Shown here one piece after another: positions 36,095-43,335 of a stretch of DNA of 64,000 nucleotides. Source of the stretch: Ruminococcus flavefaciens FD-1 (GTDB lineage Bacteria > Bacillota > Clostridia > Oscillospirales > Ruminococcaceae); NCBI GenBank assembly GCA_000174895.1, contig ACOK01000099.1, forward strand, positions 34,407 to 98,406, written 5' to 3'. The first letter of the stretch is position 1. Every line of letters begins with the position of its first letter. Position numbers and translations under genes: made by a program. The notes beneath the pieces were generated by a model that saw only the letters and a list, made by a program, of their open reading frames with translations, made no database searches and was not told where the DNA came from.

Positions 36095-36481
36095 TTACTC
36101 ATCGAGGTAAATCTTCTTGATATTGGAGAAGGTCATGGTCTCGCCCTCGCTGTTGCGAATATCGAACTTGACCTTGAGTCCCTTGAAGTCCTTGACATAT
36201 TCGACATTAGCTTGTGAGATCAGCTTGGAGAAGGGGTAGTCTTCTACCCATTCTCCGTCCACGGAGTTCTTGAACTCTGTGCCGTCCTCCAGCTTGAATA
36301 CGAACATAACTCTTTTTTTCTCCCCAGCCGTCGTATACCAGAAAGCATCGGTGATCGTACCCTTGTAGGAGCCCTCATCAATGCAGAAGGTGGACTCCTT
36401 TGCGGTCAGCTTTCTGCCTTTTCCGCTCGTTGCGGTATCAGCAGTCTTCTTGTTCATTATTTCTTCAAAATCAGTACTCAT
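36095..36481 (-). CDS. Hypothetical small protein, replication operon
   Basis: 128 residues from the ATG at 36479-36481, preceded by GGAGG; the longer frame to 36538 passes through the hairpin at 36514-36541. An N-terminal Lys/Thr-rich tail is followed by a compact beta-rich domain (EGSYKGTITDAFWYTT ... MFVFKLEDGTEF ... LKVKFDIRNSEGETM). The pattern would fit an OB-like single-strand-binding fold, and the neighbours are DNA replication genes, but I cannot name the family. Treat as unknown. Confidence 0.65.
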   Translation of the reverse strand: MSTDFEEIMNKKTADTATSGKGRKLTAKESTFCIDEGSYKGTITDAFWYTTAGEKKRVMFVFKLEDGTEFKNSVDGEWVEDYPFSKLISQANVEYVKDFKGLKVKFDIRNSEGETMTFSNIKKIYLDE

Positions 36482-36513
36482 GATAATTAACCTCCAAAAT
36501 AATATGAATGTGG

Positions 36514-36541
36514 GGTGTGCTGGTGCTGTGACCAGCACACC
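36514..36541 (-). promoter_or_regulatory. Intercistronic hairpin, replication operon
   Basis: GGTGTGCTGGT / ACCAGCACACC, 11-bp perfect stem with a 6-nt loop; on the minus strand followed by CCACATTC and then the GGAGG of the next gene. Confidence 0.65.
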
Positions 36542-36553
36542 ATTCTGGTAGCA

Positions 36554-36985
36554 TCAGTCGAAGCTGAGGAGCACGGTTATGGAACCGTCCTCATCGGTCT
36601 GGACTGCGTCGATGCGACCGCATCTGGTAGTTGCGTTGGACTTGAACTCCGTGTTTGCTGCGAGAGTCTTAATTTTCTCTGCGAGATCAGTGGAGTAAAT
36701 TATTGCGCCCTTGCAGAACTCGTAGGCTCCCGGAGTGCCGTCCGGAACCGCCTTGAAAGCAACCTGTGTGTCGCTCATGAGAACCTTTACGAAGTGGGGC
36801 TCCCCGAGTGCAGTATAGAGATTCTTGCTTGCGCCGACCTTCCAGCTACCGCCATTGTCCATAATGCGAAGCTCACCGTGATTGCTAGCTGTAGGTGTGA
36901 GTTCAGTGAATGCATCGAGGTTGGTGTATCCCTCAGAGCCGAAGGATACGGTCTTGTAATTTCTCTTGTTAATTATTTTACTCAT
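36554..36985 (-). CDS. Hypothetical protein, first gene of the replication operon
   Basis: 143 residues; AAAGGAAT precedes the ATG. Sequence features: KTVSFGSEGYTNLDAFTEL near the N-terminus, GELRIMDNGGSWKVGASKN in the middle, and a C-terminal ITVLLSFD. Mixed alpha/beta, soluble, no recognised motif. It and the next gene are probably accessory DNA-binding or processing proteins of the element, inferred only from neighbours. Confidence 0.65.
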   Translation of the reverse strand: MSKIINKRNYKTVSFGSEGYTNLDAFTELTPTASNHGELRIMDNGGSWKVGASKNLYTALGEPHFVKVLMSDTQVAFKAVPDGTPGAYEFCKGAIIYSTDLAEKIKTLAANTEFKSNATTRCGRIDAVQTDEDGSITVLLSFD

Positions 36986-37308
36986 AATTTGTATTCCTTT
37001 CTATAAAAAAATTAGTATTTGGTGCATCCCCGTCCGCGGCTGGTTCCGCACCTTTCAGATTACCGCCTCTCCCGGTTGACAGTTCAGCCGTTGGAGTGGT
37101 ATAATGGGGTAGATGACTTTTATCAGATGATTACATCTTAGCGTAATCCAGAGGCAATTGCTAGAGTAATTTGAATAATCTGTGTAATCAGTTACAATAG
37201 CTTGGACGCTGAGAGTTTCATCAGGGATAATTCCATCATCTACTATCAGTGTAGAGTAATCTCAGAATTCTGGCAAGAATCATCAGAGTCATCTGGGTAA
37301 TTTAAGTA
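36986..37308. other. Divergent intergenic region with GTAAT/TCATC repeats
   Basis: Separates the replication operon from the plus-strand orphan gene. Holds the promoter at 37076-37105 and, between 37120 and 37310, many dispersed GTAAT copies (for example 37143, 37166, 37183, 37256, 37297, 37306) plus ATCATC/CATCAG words. No gene seen. May be a protein-binding array. Confidence 0.5.
37076..37105 (+). promoter_or_regulatory. Promoter of the duplicated orphan gene
   Basis: TTGACA (37076-37081), 18-bp spacer, TATAAT (37100-37105). Leader about 215 nt, containing the GTAAT repeats. Confidence 0.75.
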
Positions 37309-37329
37309 ATGAAAACCGGAGGGATAGAA

Positions 37330-38949
37330 ATGATACTGAATTTACCGGATCCTCAAATTGAGTTTTCTGCCAACATCTTCTACTGGTTGCTTTGTGAAGC
37401 CATGAACAATAAGAGGCTGCCCGGAGATAACTATAAAGGTGATACCCAAAAACTGACGCAGACGCATCTGTTCTATGATCTGAACGCTTTGATGAATGTC
37501 GAGGCTGTTTCACTGGGAAAGTTTGACCTCTTGTATCATGAAGGCAGGCTTCAGGGCGGATATAAAAACGCCGCAAGCAAATTCAAATCTGGCTCCTTCA
37601 AATCTGCGAGCAGTTCAATATTTCTATTAAATGATGGTGATATGGTAGCCGGCTTCGACACTCAAGTAAAAACTGATTATGCAGCTGCCTATAAAAGGGC
37701 AACAGAATTCGCCCGCAGGTATTTTGACTGCGCCACCTCTGCCAGAAACGATGCCCTGGTTCAGAAGATGCTGTACATGATAAGCACAGATAGTAGTATC
37801 AGCGATACCCAGCCCTTCTACATCTGCTCCGACGGCTCAGCAAAGGCGAAATACAATCTCGGAAATATAGTAGATTTTGAATTTGAGGCGTTCCTGTTAG
37901 GTGTGTGGCATTTTCTGGTAACATCACAGCGCCTACAGGCAGTTTTGGAAAAATGTGAAAAAATAAAAATAAACTCCATGTATCAGCAATTAAATGTCAA
38001 TCTGACATACAGCGAGATTAAAACAGATGAAGCAGAGCCCGACGATTCAACTGCCGTGAACGATGAAAGCACCGTTCAAAAAGATGAAGCTGCAAAGGAG
38101 TCCAGAGCAATCAACTCACGCCATATTAAGCCTGATCTTGCAAGAAGAATCAAAGGCACAGCTATCCATGTGGAAAAAAATAACGAACAGGAAGAAATGC
38201 GAGAAATAATGGATGCGTGGAGTGATGGCATTCCGTCGGAAATTGACAGGGACATTCATATTATCCCGGTTATGGAAAATAGTGATATTACGCTATCCAG
38301 AGGCATTTTCTTCTATCTGTTGGAAAGAAGCATTCAGACTGTTCATCCCAAACGGGATAGGAATGCAGCCCAGCGGCTATTTCTTGACTTGGTGAAACTG
38401 ACGGTTGGTCACGATTGTGAAATAAGGTCAGAACAGAAGGTAACAGGTTATTGTCATGACAAATTCCGGCAATTCCAGATACTCAGTTCTGCGCACTATC
38501 TGGATGACCAGGAACAGATCAATACTTTCTCAGCCAGGCTGATCGAAAATTATGAAGATGTCCTGTGCAGTATGATAGAAATACGAAAAAAGTATTTCTG
38601 TTCTGAGGAGAAGAATGAAGCACTTGTTGTTGAACTGATCGAGTTCATAAAAAACGATAACAATATCGATGATAATCAGGAATTCTTTGTCTGCTCCGAT
38701 GGCTCACCCATGACAAAGGCGGAGCTGTGTGACGCAGAGGAGCTTGAATTTGAGCCGTTTCTGCTGGGGGTATGGCACTATGTGGTCTCTCTGCTTGGCT
38801 CTGTGGATTCAGCTGATGAGTATACTTTTGACAAGGTTTTCAAGGTCAGCTATCAGTACAATGGCAAGGATCATGTACGTTACCGTTCCGGAGACATCAT
38901 CAGTGAGCAAAGTGAGCTTTATGTGGAACTCGCCTATCTTGAAGATTAA
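37330..38949 (+). CDS. Orphan protein with internal duplication
   Basis: 539 residues from the ATG at 37330, with GGAGGGATAGAA upstream; an ATG at 37309 has no ribosome site. The two halves are related: DTQPFYICSDGSAKAKY followed by DFEFEAFLLGVWHFLV (about 155-195) matches DNQEFFVCSDGSPMTKAEL followed by ELEFEPFLLGVWHYVV (about 455-500), and each half begins with a helix like FSANIFYWLLCEAM / LSRGIFFYLLERSI. A charged linker (about 235-290) joins them. No membrane segment or signal peptide. I do not recognise the family. It is the only plus-strand gene between the two minus-strand operons and has its own strong promoter. Confidence 0.8.
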   Translation: MILNLPDPQIEFSANIFYWLLCEAMNNKRLPGDNYKGDTQKLTQTHLFYDLNALMNVEAVSLGKFDLLYHEGRLQGGYKNAASKFKSGSFKSASSSIFLLNDGDMVAGFDTQVKTDYAAAYKRATEFARRYFDCATSARNDALVQKMLYMISTDSSISDTQPFYICSDGSAKAKYNLGNIVDFEFEAFLLGVWHFLVTSQRLQAVLEKCEKIKINSMYQQLNVNLTYSEIKTDEAEPDDSTAVNDESTVQKDEAAKESRAINSRHIKPDLARRIKGTAIHVEKNNEQEEMREIMDAWSDGIPSEIDRDIHIIPVMENSDITLSRGIFFYLLERSIQTVHPKRDRNAAQRLFLDLVKLTVGHDCEIRSEQKVTGYCHDKFRQFQILSSAHYLDDQEQINTFSARLIENYEDVLCSMIEIRKKYFCSEEKNEALVVELIEFIKNDNNIDDNQEFFVCSDGSPMTKAELCDAEELEFEPFLLGVWHYVVSLLGSVDSADEYTFDKVFKVSYQYNGKDHVRYRSGDIISEQSELYVELAYLED

Positions 38950-38955
38950 AAAAAA

Positions 38956-38985
38956 ATCCCAGATACCTACGTTGGTATCTGGGAT
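38956..38985. terminator. Bidirectional terminator
   Basis: Perfect 12-bp stem ATCCCAGATACC / GGTATCTGGGAT. On the minus strand a T9 run follows; on the plus strand TCTTTC. Ends both the orphan gene and the amidoligase operon. Confidence 0.88.
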
Positions 38986-38989
38986 TCTT

Positions 38990-39250
38990 TCAGTCTCGGA
39001 GCATCTCTAACATAAGCTGTGCGCCCATGCGGAAACCTGCTGCAAACATCTCATACTCTGTCATGCTGTTCAGTCTGCCCTGCGCCTCCTGATACTTCAG
39101 GAACAGAGCATCTGCTTCCGGGCTGGACTGCGTGATCTCTTTTTCACATTCTGCGGCATTCTCAATGCATTTGCGGTACTCCGGGGAGTCCATAGAGTTT
39201 CTTCCGATAATATCAATATGACCGTAGTACAGGTCTTTAAGTATCCCCAT
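38990..39250 (-). CDS. DUF6809-like small protein
   Basis: 86 residues, starting inside the stop of the DUF960 gene (ATGA overlap), with GGAGG nearby. Helical. The pattern YYGHIDIIGRNSMDSPEYRK ... FAAGFRMGAQLMLEML is typical of the DUF6809-type proteins common in Firmicute mobile elements. No function is known. Last gene of the amidoligase operon. Confidence 0.75.
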   Translation of the reverse strand: MGILKDLYYGHIDIIGRNSMDSPEYRKCIENAAECEKEITQSSPEADALFLKYQEAQGRLNSMTEYEMFAAGFRMGAQLMLEMLRD

Positions 39251-39543
39251 CAGTACTCCTCCGTCAACAGCATGGTGCAGTAGGTGTCACTGTCTATACA
39301 GTAGACTTTCGCAGTAACAGCGCTCTCCACAGTGGGAAGGATATAGGTCATTTCATACTCCGGCTGCTCAGAGGTGTGGTGTATGCATTGCAGACCGTTC
39401 TCGACGGAAAGCTCAAACACCTGTAAGTAGTCCTTCGGCTGTGGCATCTGGTCGATAGCCTCCCACATGAAAAGCTGTAATTCCACAGGTATAGTCCCAT
39501 CAACACCTCTTGTAAGATAGCGTTTTTTCTCAGGTTCAAACAT
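39250..39543 (-). CDS. DUF960-family protein
   Basis: 97 residues from the ATG at 39541-39543, chosen for the upstream CGGAGGAC; the longer frame to 39576 lies in the recombinase gene. It opens KRYLTRGVDGTIPVELQLFM and continues KDYLQVFELS, the DUF960 signature. DUF960 proteins are small cytoplasmic proteins frequent on Firmicute plasmids and conjugative elements, function unknown. Confidence 0.8.
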   Translation of the reverse strand: MFEPEKKRYLTRGVDGTIPVELQLFMWEAIDQMPQPKDYLQVFELSVENGLQCIHHTSEQPEYEMTYILPTVESAVTAKVYCIDSDTYCTMLLTEEY

Positions 39544-39544
39544 T

Positions 39545-41098
39545 TTAGTCCTCCGTTCTCGATTCAAACAGGGCATAAAGGTCGCCCCGTCTGATGGTGA
39601 TGGTTTCTTTCAGTTCATCAGTCACGCCGAATCCCACATCAAGCACGATTTCGATATGATAAGGATAGGTCACAACTTTATCAATGTAGGTCTGCACAAA
39701 TGTACGAAATTCCTCGGTATTACGCTGCATATTCTTGTAATCATCAATCAGGTGCAGATAGTCTTCCAGTCGGAGCGGCTCAAATCTCCTGAGTTCTGCA
39801 AGTTGTGCCTGTATCTCACTTTTACGTTGTTCCAATGCTTCTGAGCGCTCGATAATAGCATCAGTCAGCACGCCTTTTTCAACTGCGACAGTGATGTTGG
39901 AAAGCGCCACGGTGACTTCATCCAGTTCTGTTTTGATACTCTCATAGTGCTCATCAAATTCGGCGTTATAGCTTTCGATGTACTTATTGACAGCATTGAT
40001 CCTGCGTCTCAGTGCCGCCTTGTTGAAGATCTTCTGTCGGAGCAGGTCTGCAACGTAGGCATCGAGGTAGTCCTTGTTGTTCTCCTTATTTTTGCAAATC
40101 TGCTTCGGCTCATCACAGCGATAGGTGCATAGCCTGTTCTTACGCTCACCTGAGAAACGAAGGTTGCCCTGTATGCGCTTACCGCACACGCCGCAGAAAA
40201 CTTTTCCTGTCAGCAGATAGAATTCTTTGGAGTGATAACGCCCAGTGTTACGGCGGTTAGCAGCCTTGATCCTCTGAACCTTTTCAAAAAGGTGCTTGCT
40301 TATGATGGCAGGACAGCCGCCCGGAACTCTTATGATATTATCACTAGTCTTGTAGGCATGATTGTTGCGCTTACTATCGCTCTTTGCAGCAGCTCTGTTA
40401 AACACAAAAACTCCGGTATACTTTTCGTTTTTGAGTATCTCATACAGGCTGTTTTTCGCAAAGATGTGTCCTCTTTTGGTAGTGTAACCATGCTCATTCA
40501 GATAGTCAGCAATGGCACTGTAACCGTAGCCCTCTGCGAACATCTCAAAGATTGCTTTGACCGCCTCTGCCTCATGCTGATTGACAACCAGTTTTCTGTC
40601 CTCACCAACATCATAACCAAGTGGAGGACAGCCTCCCGTGTGTTTGCATTGCAGGGCGGTTTCCTTCATGCCCTTCATGACTTCACGTCCCAGGTTTCGG
40701 CTATAATATTCTGCCATACCTTCAAGGACGCTCTCCATCATGATACTTTCGGGACTATCGTCAATGCGTTCCAGTACACTGCACAGCTGGACGTTATTCT
40801 TCTTCAACCGCTTTTTGTAGATTGCGCTATCGTACCTGTCACGGCTGAATCTGTCCAGCTTATGCACCAGAACGATATCGAAAATTCCTTTGCCGCTGTC
40901 GGCTATCATCTGTTGGAATTGTGGGCGGTTATCGGTGGTAGCCGACCTTGCTTCATCGGTATAGGTCGCCACGACCTGCCAGTGCTGTTGCTTGCAGAAC
41001 TGATTCATTGCCCTCAGCTGTGCGTCTATGCTCTCAGTCCTTTGATTGTCGGAACTGAACCTTGCATACTGCGCTACTCGGTGTATCGTCAGGCTCAT
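39545..41098 (-). CDS. Large serine recombinase (2 of 3)
   Basis: 517 residues. Catalytic domain with YARFSSDNQRTESIDAQ (catalytic Ser about residue 15) and VLVHKLDRFSRDRYDSA (about 85-101). Then the recombinase domain (GGCPPLGYDV, SLYEILKNEKYTGVFVFN), a zinc ribbon (CGVCGKR ... YRCDE) and a long coiled coil (about 370-450). Closely related to the recombinase at 51774 but with an intact coiled coil. The start overlaps the 97-residue gene upstream by 4 bp (ATGA), so it is translated as part of the amidoligase operon. Candidate integrase/excisionase of the island. Confidence 0.93.
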   Translation of the reverse strand: MSLTIHRVAQYARFSSDNQRTESIDAQLRAMNQFCKQQHWQVVATYTDEARSATTDNRPQFQQMIADSGKGIFDIVLVHKLDRFSRDRYDSAIYKKRLKKNNVQLCSVLERIDDSPESIMMESVLEGMAEYYSRNLGREVMKGMKETALQCKHTGGCPPLGYDVGEDRKLVVNQHEAEAVKAIFEMFAEGYGYSAIADYLNEHGYTTKRGHIFAKNSLYEILKNEKYTGVFVFNRAAAKSDSKRNNHAYKTSDNIIRVPGGCPAIISKHLFEKVQRIKAANRRNTGRYHSKEFYLLTGKVFCGVCGKRIQGNLRFSGERKNRLCTYRCDEPKQICKNKENNKDYLDAYVADLLRQKIFNKAALRRRINAVNKYIESYNAEFDEHYESIKTELDEVTVALSNITVAVEKGVLTDAIIERSEALEQRKSEIQAQLAELRRFEPLRLEDYLHLIDDYKNMQRNTEEFRTFVQTYIDKVVTYPYHIEIVLDVGFGVTDELKETITIRRGDLYALFESRTED

Positions 41099-41388
41099 TT
41101 TCTCAATACCTCAACAGGCAGATAAATGTCCTCGCCGTAGCTGTCGCCAAGCATTCTTACGCCGTGAAGATAGTGATTATCTCCGATTTCAAGCACTTCC
41201 ACAAACTCCATTTCTGATACCACAAATGCTGAGATTTCGTCCTTTTCAAGCACAACAAAGCAGCCGATATCGTCAAGATTATCAACGCCATACTCATTCA
41301 TCATTGCAGTAATTTTCTTGGCGATAAATGCCCTCAGCATGATAGGCTTGATATTGTCCGTTTCCCTAAGATTCGTTACTTTCAGCAT
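41095..41388 (-). CDS. Small hypothetical protein in the amidoligase operon
   Basis: 97 residues, GGAGG upstream, overlapping DUF1643 (23 bp) and the recombinase (4 bp). Sequence: N-terminal FIAKKITAMMNEYG helix, then beta-rich CFVVLEKDEISAFVVSEMEF and a C-terminal GEDIYLPVEVLRK. No recognised motif. The dense overlaps show it is translated with its neighbours. Confidence 0.65.
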   Translation of the reverse strand: MLKVTNLRETDNIKPIMLRAFIAKKITAMMNEYGVDNLDDIGCFVVLEKDEISAFVVSEMEFVEVLEIGDNHYLHGVRMLGDSYGEDIYLPVEVLRK

Positions 41389-41908
41389 TATTGACCTCCT
41401 CTATTTCATAAGGGACTAACTCCCAGCCGTTCCTGACCGCCGGTGTCAGGGGATGATACCCTTGTTCACCGATTTTGTATAGCTTATTTCTGAACTTCGA
41501 CAGCCGTTCAAGGATATCTGCCTGACGCTCTCTCACTCTCTCAGAAGTGTTTCCAAGGCTGCCCCAGGCAATGATGATGGCGTCGCTTGTTACCGCATAC
41601 TCCTCGATCATTTCATCACAGCCTTTTGCGATCAGGTCATCGTCCGAGTTGAATCTGAGGCTTAGCTTCGGTGTGATACGACTATACAGGTTTACAATAT
41701 TAACGCTGCCGAAACCGAGCTTATAAAGGTTATTCAAGACCAGCATTGTCGTCATGTCCATGCAAAGGGTATCTGCGCTGTTGGGATTTATCATGATGAT
41801 CATGGCGCATTTGCCGTTTTTGTCCCACTCACGGCGCAGCAACAAGCGGTGTTCGCCGTCATTGGAAAACAGCGCCTTGCTTTTCATAACTGTTGTTTCA
41901 GTTTTCAT
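41366..41908 (-). CDS. DUF1643-family protein
   Basis: 180 residues, GAGAGG before the ATG. It matches the DUF1643 pattern: RLLLRREWDKNGKCAMIIMI, then NPNSADTLCMDMTTMLVLNN, NIVNLYSRITPK and IIAWGSLGN. DUF1643 proteins are widespread in phages and mobile elements, and no activity is established. In this operon it lies between the two tiny membrane peptides and the recombinase. A GC-rich hairpin (41933-41953) precedes it. Confidence 0.85.
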   Translation of the reverse strand: MKTETTVMKSKALFSNDGEHRLLLRREWDKNGKCAMIIMINPNSADTLCMDMTTMLVLNNLYKLGFGSVNIVNLYSRITPKLSLRFNSDDDLIAKGCDEMIEEYAVTSDAIIIAWGSLGNTSERVRERQADILERLSKFRNKLYKIGEQGYHPLTPAVRNGWELVPYEIEEVNNAESNES

Positions 41909-41932
41909 AATTCACCTCTCAAAAAAATGTAG

Positions 41933-41953
41933 GGCGGAGCATTACACTCCGCC
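41933..41953 (-). promoter_or_regulatory. Intercistronic hairpin before DUF1643
   Basis: GGCGGAG / CTCCGCC, 7-bp stem and 7-nt loop; on the minus strand followed by CTACATTTTTTTGAGAGG, so it also resembles a partial terminator. Confidence 0.55.
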
Positions 41954-41960
41954 GCTGTGG

Positions 41961-42041
41961 TTATTTGCGTTTTCTGAAAATGCCGATAATGTCGATGATA
42001 ACGCCGACTGCTCTGACAAACACTTTCACGGTATTATTCAT
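41961..42041 (-). CDS. 26-residue hydrophobic peptide
   Basis: My translation: MNNTVKVFVRAVGVIIDI then IGIFRKRK and stop. One short hydrophobic stretch with a basic tail, typical of a small membrane peptide. Its ATG overlaps the stop of the 33-residue peptide (ATGA), so it would be translated by coupling. Could be a small toxin-like or accessory membrane peptide; function unknown. Confidence 0.5.
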   Translation of the reverse strand: MNNTVKVFVRAVGVIIDIIGIFRKRK

Positions 42042-42139
42042 TCCTCGATCGCCTCCTTGATCTTTTCAGCCGCAATGACAACAGCCGCCACGCCCTCCAG
42101 AATCAGCGTGAACGCCATTCCTGCAAAGAATTCTTTCAT
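42038..42139 (-). CDS. 33-residue hydrophobic peptide
   Basis: My translation from the ATG at 42137-42139: MKEFFAGMAFTLILEGVAAV then VIAAEKIKEAIEE and stop. AAAGGAGG stands at good spacing, one of the best ribosome sites in the operon, which is the main argument that it is real. A single membrane-helix-like segment. It lies directly after the glutamine amidotransferase gene and is coupled to the 26-residue peptide. Confidence 0.6.
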   Translation of the reverse strand: MKEFFAGMAFTLILEGVAAVVIAAEKIKEAIEE

Positions 42140-42157
42140 ATGTATTCCTCCTTTATT

Positions 42158-43111
42158 TTAACGCTGATACAGCGCTTTTACCTCATTCATGGTCTGCTCG
42201 AACAGGTCAGAATCCAGCAGCATTTCCTCGATCTCATCCGTTGTATAGCCGAGCTCCAGCAGCAGCTCAACATCCTCTCTGGCAACGCCGTAGCAGCCGC
42301 AGATCATCAGGAGATCGTTGGTGTAGTCCTCGTCCATGTCCCCATAATCGTAGCCGTACAAGCGGTATAAGTAATGCCAGTCAAAGTGCTGCACCTGCGC
42401 TTCAAAGTTGCTTACAGAAAGTTTGCCGTCACTGTCGATGCGAACTATATCCCCGTCATTTACCTTGACCTCGTTGCACACTCCCGAAAACTTTACAGCT
42501 TTCATAGCGGCATTGAGTATAGCAGTTGTAGACGCATAAACGTAAAGCCCGTACTCAGGGAAGTGAATGAGCGTTATGGGATTGTCGCCCTTGACGATGA
42601 AGAGCGTGTTGTCATCTCGAAGAATCGTAAAGACAAAGCTGCCTGTTACCGTCTCCGCCATAGTTTTAATGCTATTGCTGTCAACGATGTTCTCATGCTC
42701 GATAAGCTGAACGGCAATGTAGCTGTCGGTTTCGATATTTGTCTCAGGCAGCTCTTTCTCTTTGCGGAGTTCCTTGTCATTGTACAGTACGCCATTGTGA
42801 GCAAGGGCAAAAGTGTGGTCGTTTGTTGTACCCTCGAATGGGTGATTGTTGTAGTTGTGCTTTTCGCTGCCTTGCGTGGTAAAGCGAGTATGACCAATAA
42901 CAGCCGTTGTGTCTTTTGGAAAATACAGCTTGACCTTGTGCGCAGGCTTGGCTTTCTTGAACGTTACGATGTTCCCATCGTTCACATAGCTTATGCCTGT
43001 TGCATCAGTGCCTCTGCTTTCTGCCGCAACAGATAATGCCCTTATGAGCTTTTTTAGCGTGTTTGCTGAGACTTTCTTTCCGTAGTCCAGAAATCCAAAA
43101 ATCGCACACAT
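42158..43111 (-). CDS. Class II glutamine amidotransferase
   Basis: 317 residues from the ATG at 43109-43111 (AAAGGAGG upstream). This start puts Cys at position 2 (MCAIFGFLDYG), the N-terminal nucleophile of class II glutaminases; the longer frame to 43153 would hide it. Other family blocks: ESRGTDATG, VIGHTRFTTQGS, HNYNNHPF, ALAHNGVLYND (about 60-125). There is no synthase domain, so the ammonia it releases is probably passed to a partner. The amidoligase two genes upstream is the likely partner, a pairing known for amidoligase-type peptide or metabolite modification. Confidence 0.9.
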   Translation of the reverse strand: MCAIFGFLDYGKKVSANTLKKLIRALSVAAESRGTDATGISYVNDGNIVTFKKAKPAHKVKLYFPKDTTAVIGHTRFTTQGSEKHNYNNHPFEGTTNDHTFALAHNGVLYNDKELRKEKELPETNIETDSYIAVQLIEHENIVDSNSIKTMAETVTGSFVFTILRDDNTLFIVKGDNPITLIHFPEYGLYVYASTTAILNAAMKAVKFSGVCNEVKVNDGDIVRIDSDGKLSVSNFEAQVQHFDWHYLYRLYGYDYGDMDEDYTNDLLMICGCYGVAREDVELLLELGYTTDEIEEMLLDSDLFEQTMNEVKALYQR

Positions 43112-43112
43112 T

Positions 43113-43334
43113 TCACTCAGCCTCCTTTCCGATAACCTCAAAGCTGTCTGCATCGGGACAGATACCGAGACTTCTTCCGTTGTCCCACTTCATGTGCATG
43201 GTTCCCATGTCGTCAACAGATGTAACTGTTCCTGTCATTCCGTCGGGTATCGGTGAGTAAGGATCGTCCATGTGAATAAGTCTTATGCGTGTTCCGGCAG
43301 GGTAAACCTTTTTGTAGTATTCAGCCTTGTTCAT
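43113..43334 (-). CDS. DUF4314-family protein
   Basis: 73 residues. The sequence PAGTRIRLIHMDDPYSPIPD followed by GTVTSVDDMGTMHMKWDNG is the DUF4314 pattern, a small SH3-like beta barrel common in Firmicute mobile elements. Function unknown. It sits between amidoligase and glutaminase with gaps of one to two bases on either side, so translation is coupled. Confidence 0.85.
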   Translation of the reverse strand: MNKAEYYKKVYPAGTRIRLIHMDDPYSPIPDGMTGTVTSVDDMGTMHMKWDNGRSLGICPDADSFEVIGKEAE

Positions 43335-43335
43335 C

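Noticed and set aside
40232..41125. 297-codon plus-strand frame
   Set aside because: Lies fully antisense to serine recombinase 2, whose motifs are unmistakable; shadow frame.
41754..42161. 135-codon plus-strand frame over the small-peptide region
   Set aside because: No ribosome site and antisense to DUF1643 and the two peptides, which have good ribosome sites.
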